DNA from: an uncultured Prevotellaceae bacterium
GTDB taxonomy: Bacteria > Bacteroidota > Bacteroidia > Bacteroidales > Bacteroidaceae
Assembly: GCA_946415645.1 (NCBI GenBank)
Contig: CAMKTJ010000028.1
Span: 1-32,689, forward strand
Reading direction: 5' to 3'
DNA: 32,689 bases
Shown here: one piece after another, positions 32,689 through 32,689 of the stretch
How positions within the stretch are numbered: the first letter of the stretch is position 1
How the letters are laid out: each line of letters begins with the position of its first letter
Notes under the pieces: generated by a model
What the model was told of the DNA's origin: nothing
Seen by the model: the letters and a program-made list of their open reading frames with translations, nothing else
Databases searched by the model: none
Program-made: the position numbers and the translations under genes

Positions 32689-32689
32689 G

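Overview
The window looks like chromosome from a member of the Bacteroidota, most likely Bacteroidales and probably a Prevotella-like organism (inference). Four promoter-like sites match the Bacteroidota consensus TTTG-N19/20-TAnnTTTG, and Shine-Dalgarno sequences are almost absent. Several families typical of the phylum are present (DUF5063, DUF5687, a DUF4836-like protein, a fused NfnS-NfnL flavoprotein, a XynE-like SGNH hydrolase, a kinase-RapZ fusion). The ftsK-lolA order is kept.

Layout. Positions 1-8118 read leftward as one tightly packed gene row: rlmI, a NupG-type nucleoside transporter, rsmE, a membrane-anchored DUF4836-like protein, an ABC ATPase with its FtsX-type permease, a sugar/aminoglycoside-kinase-like domain fused to the C-terminal domain of RapZ, and the start of a lipoprotein gene that leaves the window. 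Positions 8119-9153 are a gene-poor kilobase with hairpins, short repeats, a possible gene remnant and a promoter. Positions 9154-11376 hold the most unusual gene: a second FtsK-like protein with a DUF4236 domain and two membrane helices at its N-terminus, whose motor has lost the Walker B glutamate. It is a mosaic with the true ftsK, which lies 6 kb downstream. Leftward genes between the two copies are a YafQ/RelE-type toxin-antitoxin pair behind tandem duplicated promoters, an SGNH hydrolase, a DEDDy 3'-5' exonuclease and a DUF5063 protein.

Positions 14829-23772 read rightward: ftsK, lolA, trxB, a DUF5687 membrane protein with its ABC ATPase, a small outer-membrane-barrel-like protein and a two-GATE-domain transporter. 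Then come rplU-rpmA behind a structured leader and ending in a strong terminator, serS with its own promoter, the fused NfnSL transhydrogenase, and a close-packed run of a DUF486 membrane protein, a secreted propeller-like protein, uridine phosphorylase, DUF3784 and mnmE. The window ends in a short tandem repeat and a hairpin.

Most of the window is housekeeping: ribosome and tRNA maturation, chromosome segregation, lipoprotein transport, redox balance and nucleoside salvage. The section that looks accessory is about 8.1-12.2 kb, where the FtsK paralog and the toxin-antitoxin pair sit in more AT-rich DNA. The best candidate for something undescribed is the FtsK paralog: the DNA-reading gamma domain is kept almost unchanged (120 of 124 residues), the motor active site is altered and the membrane anchor is replaced. 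That is what a regulator or poison subunit of the FtsK hexamer could look like (inference).
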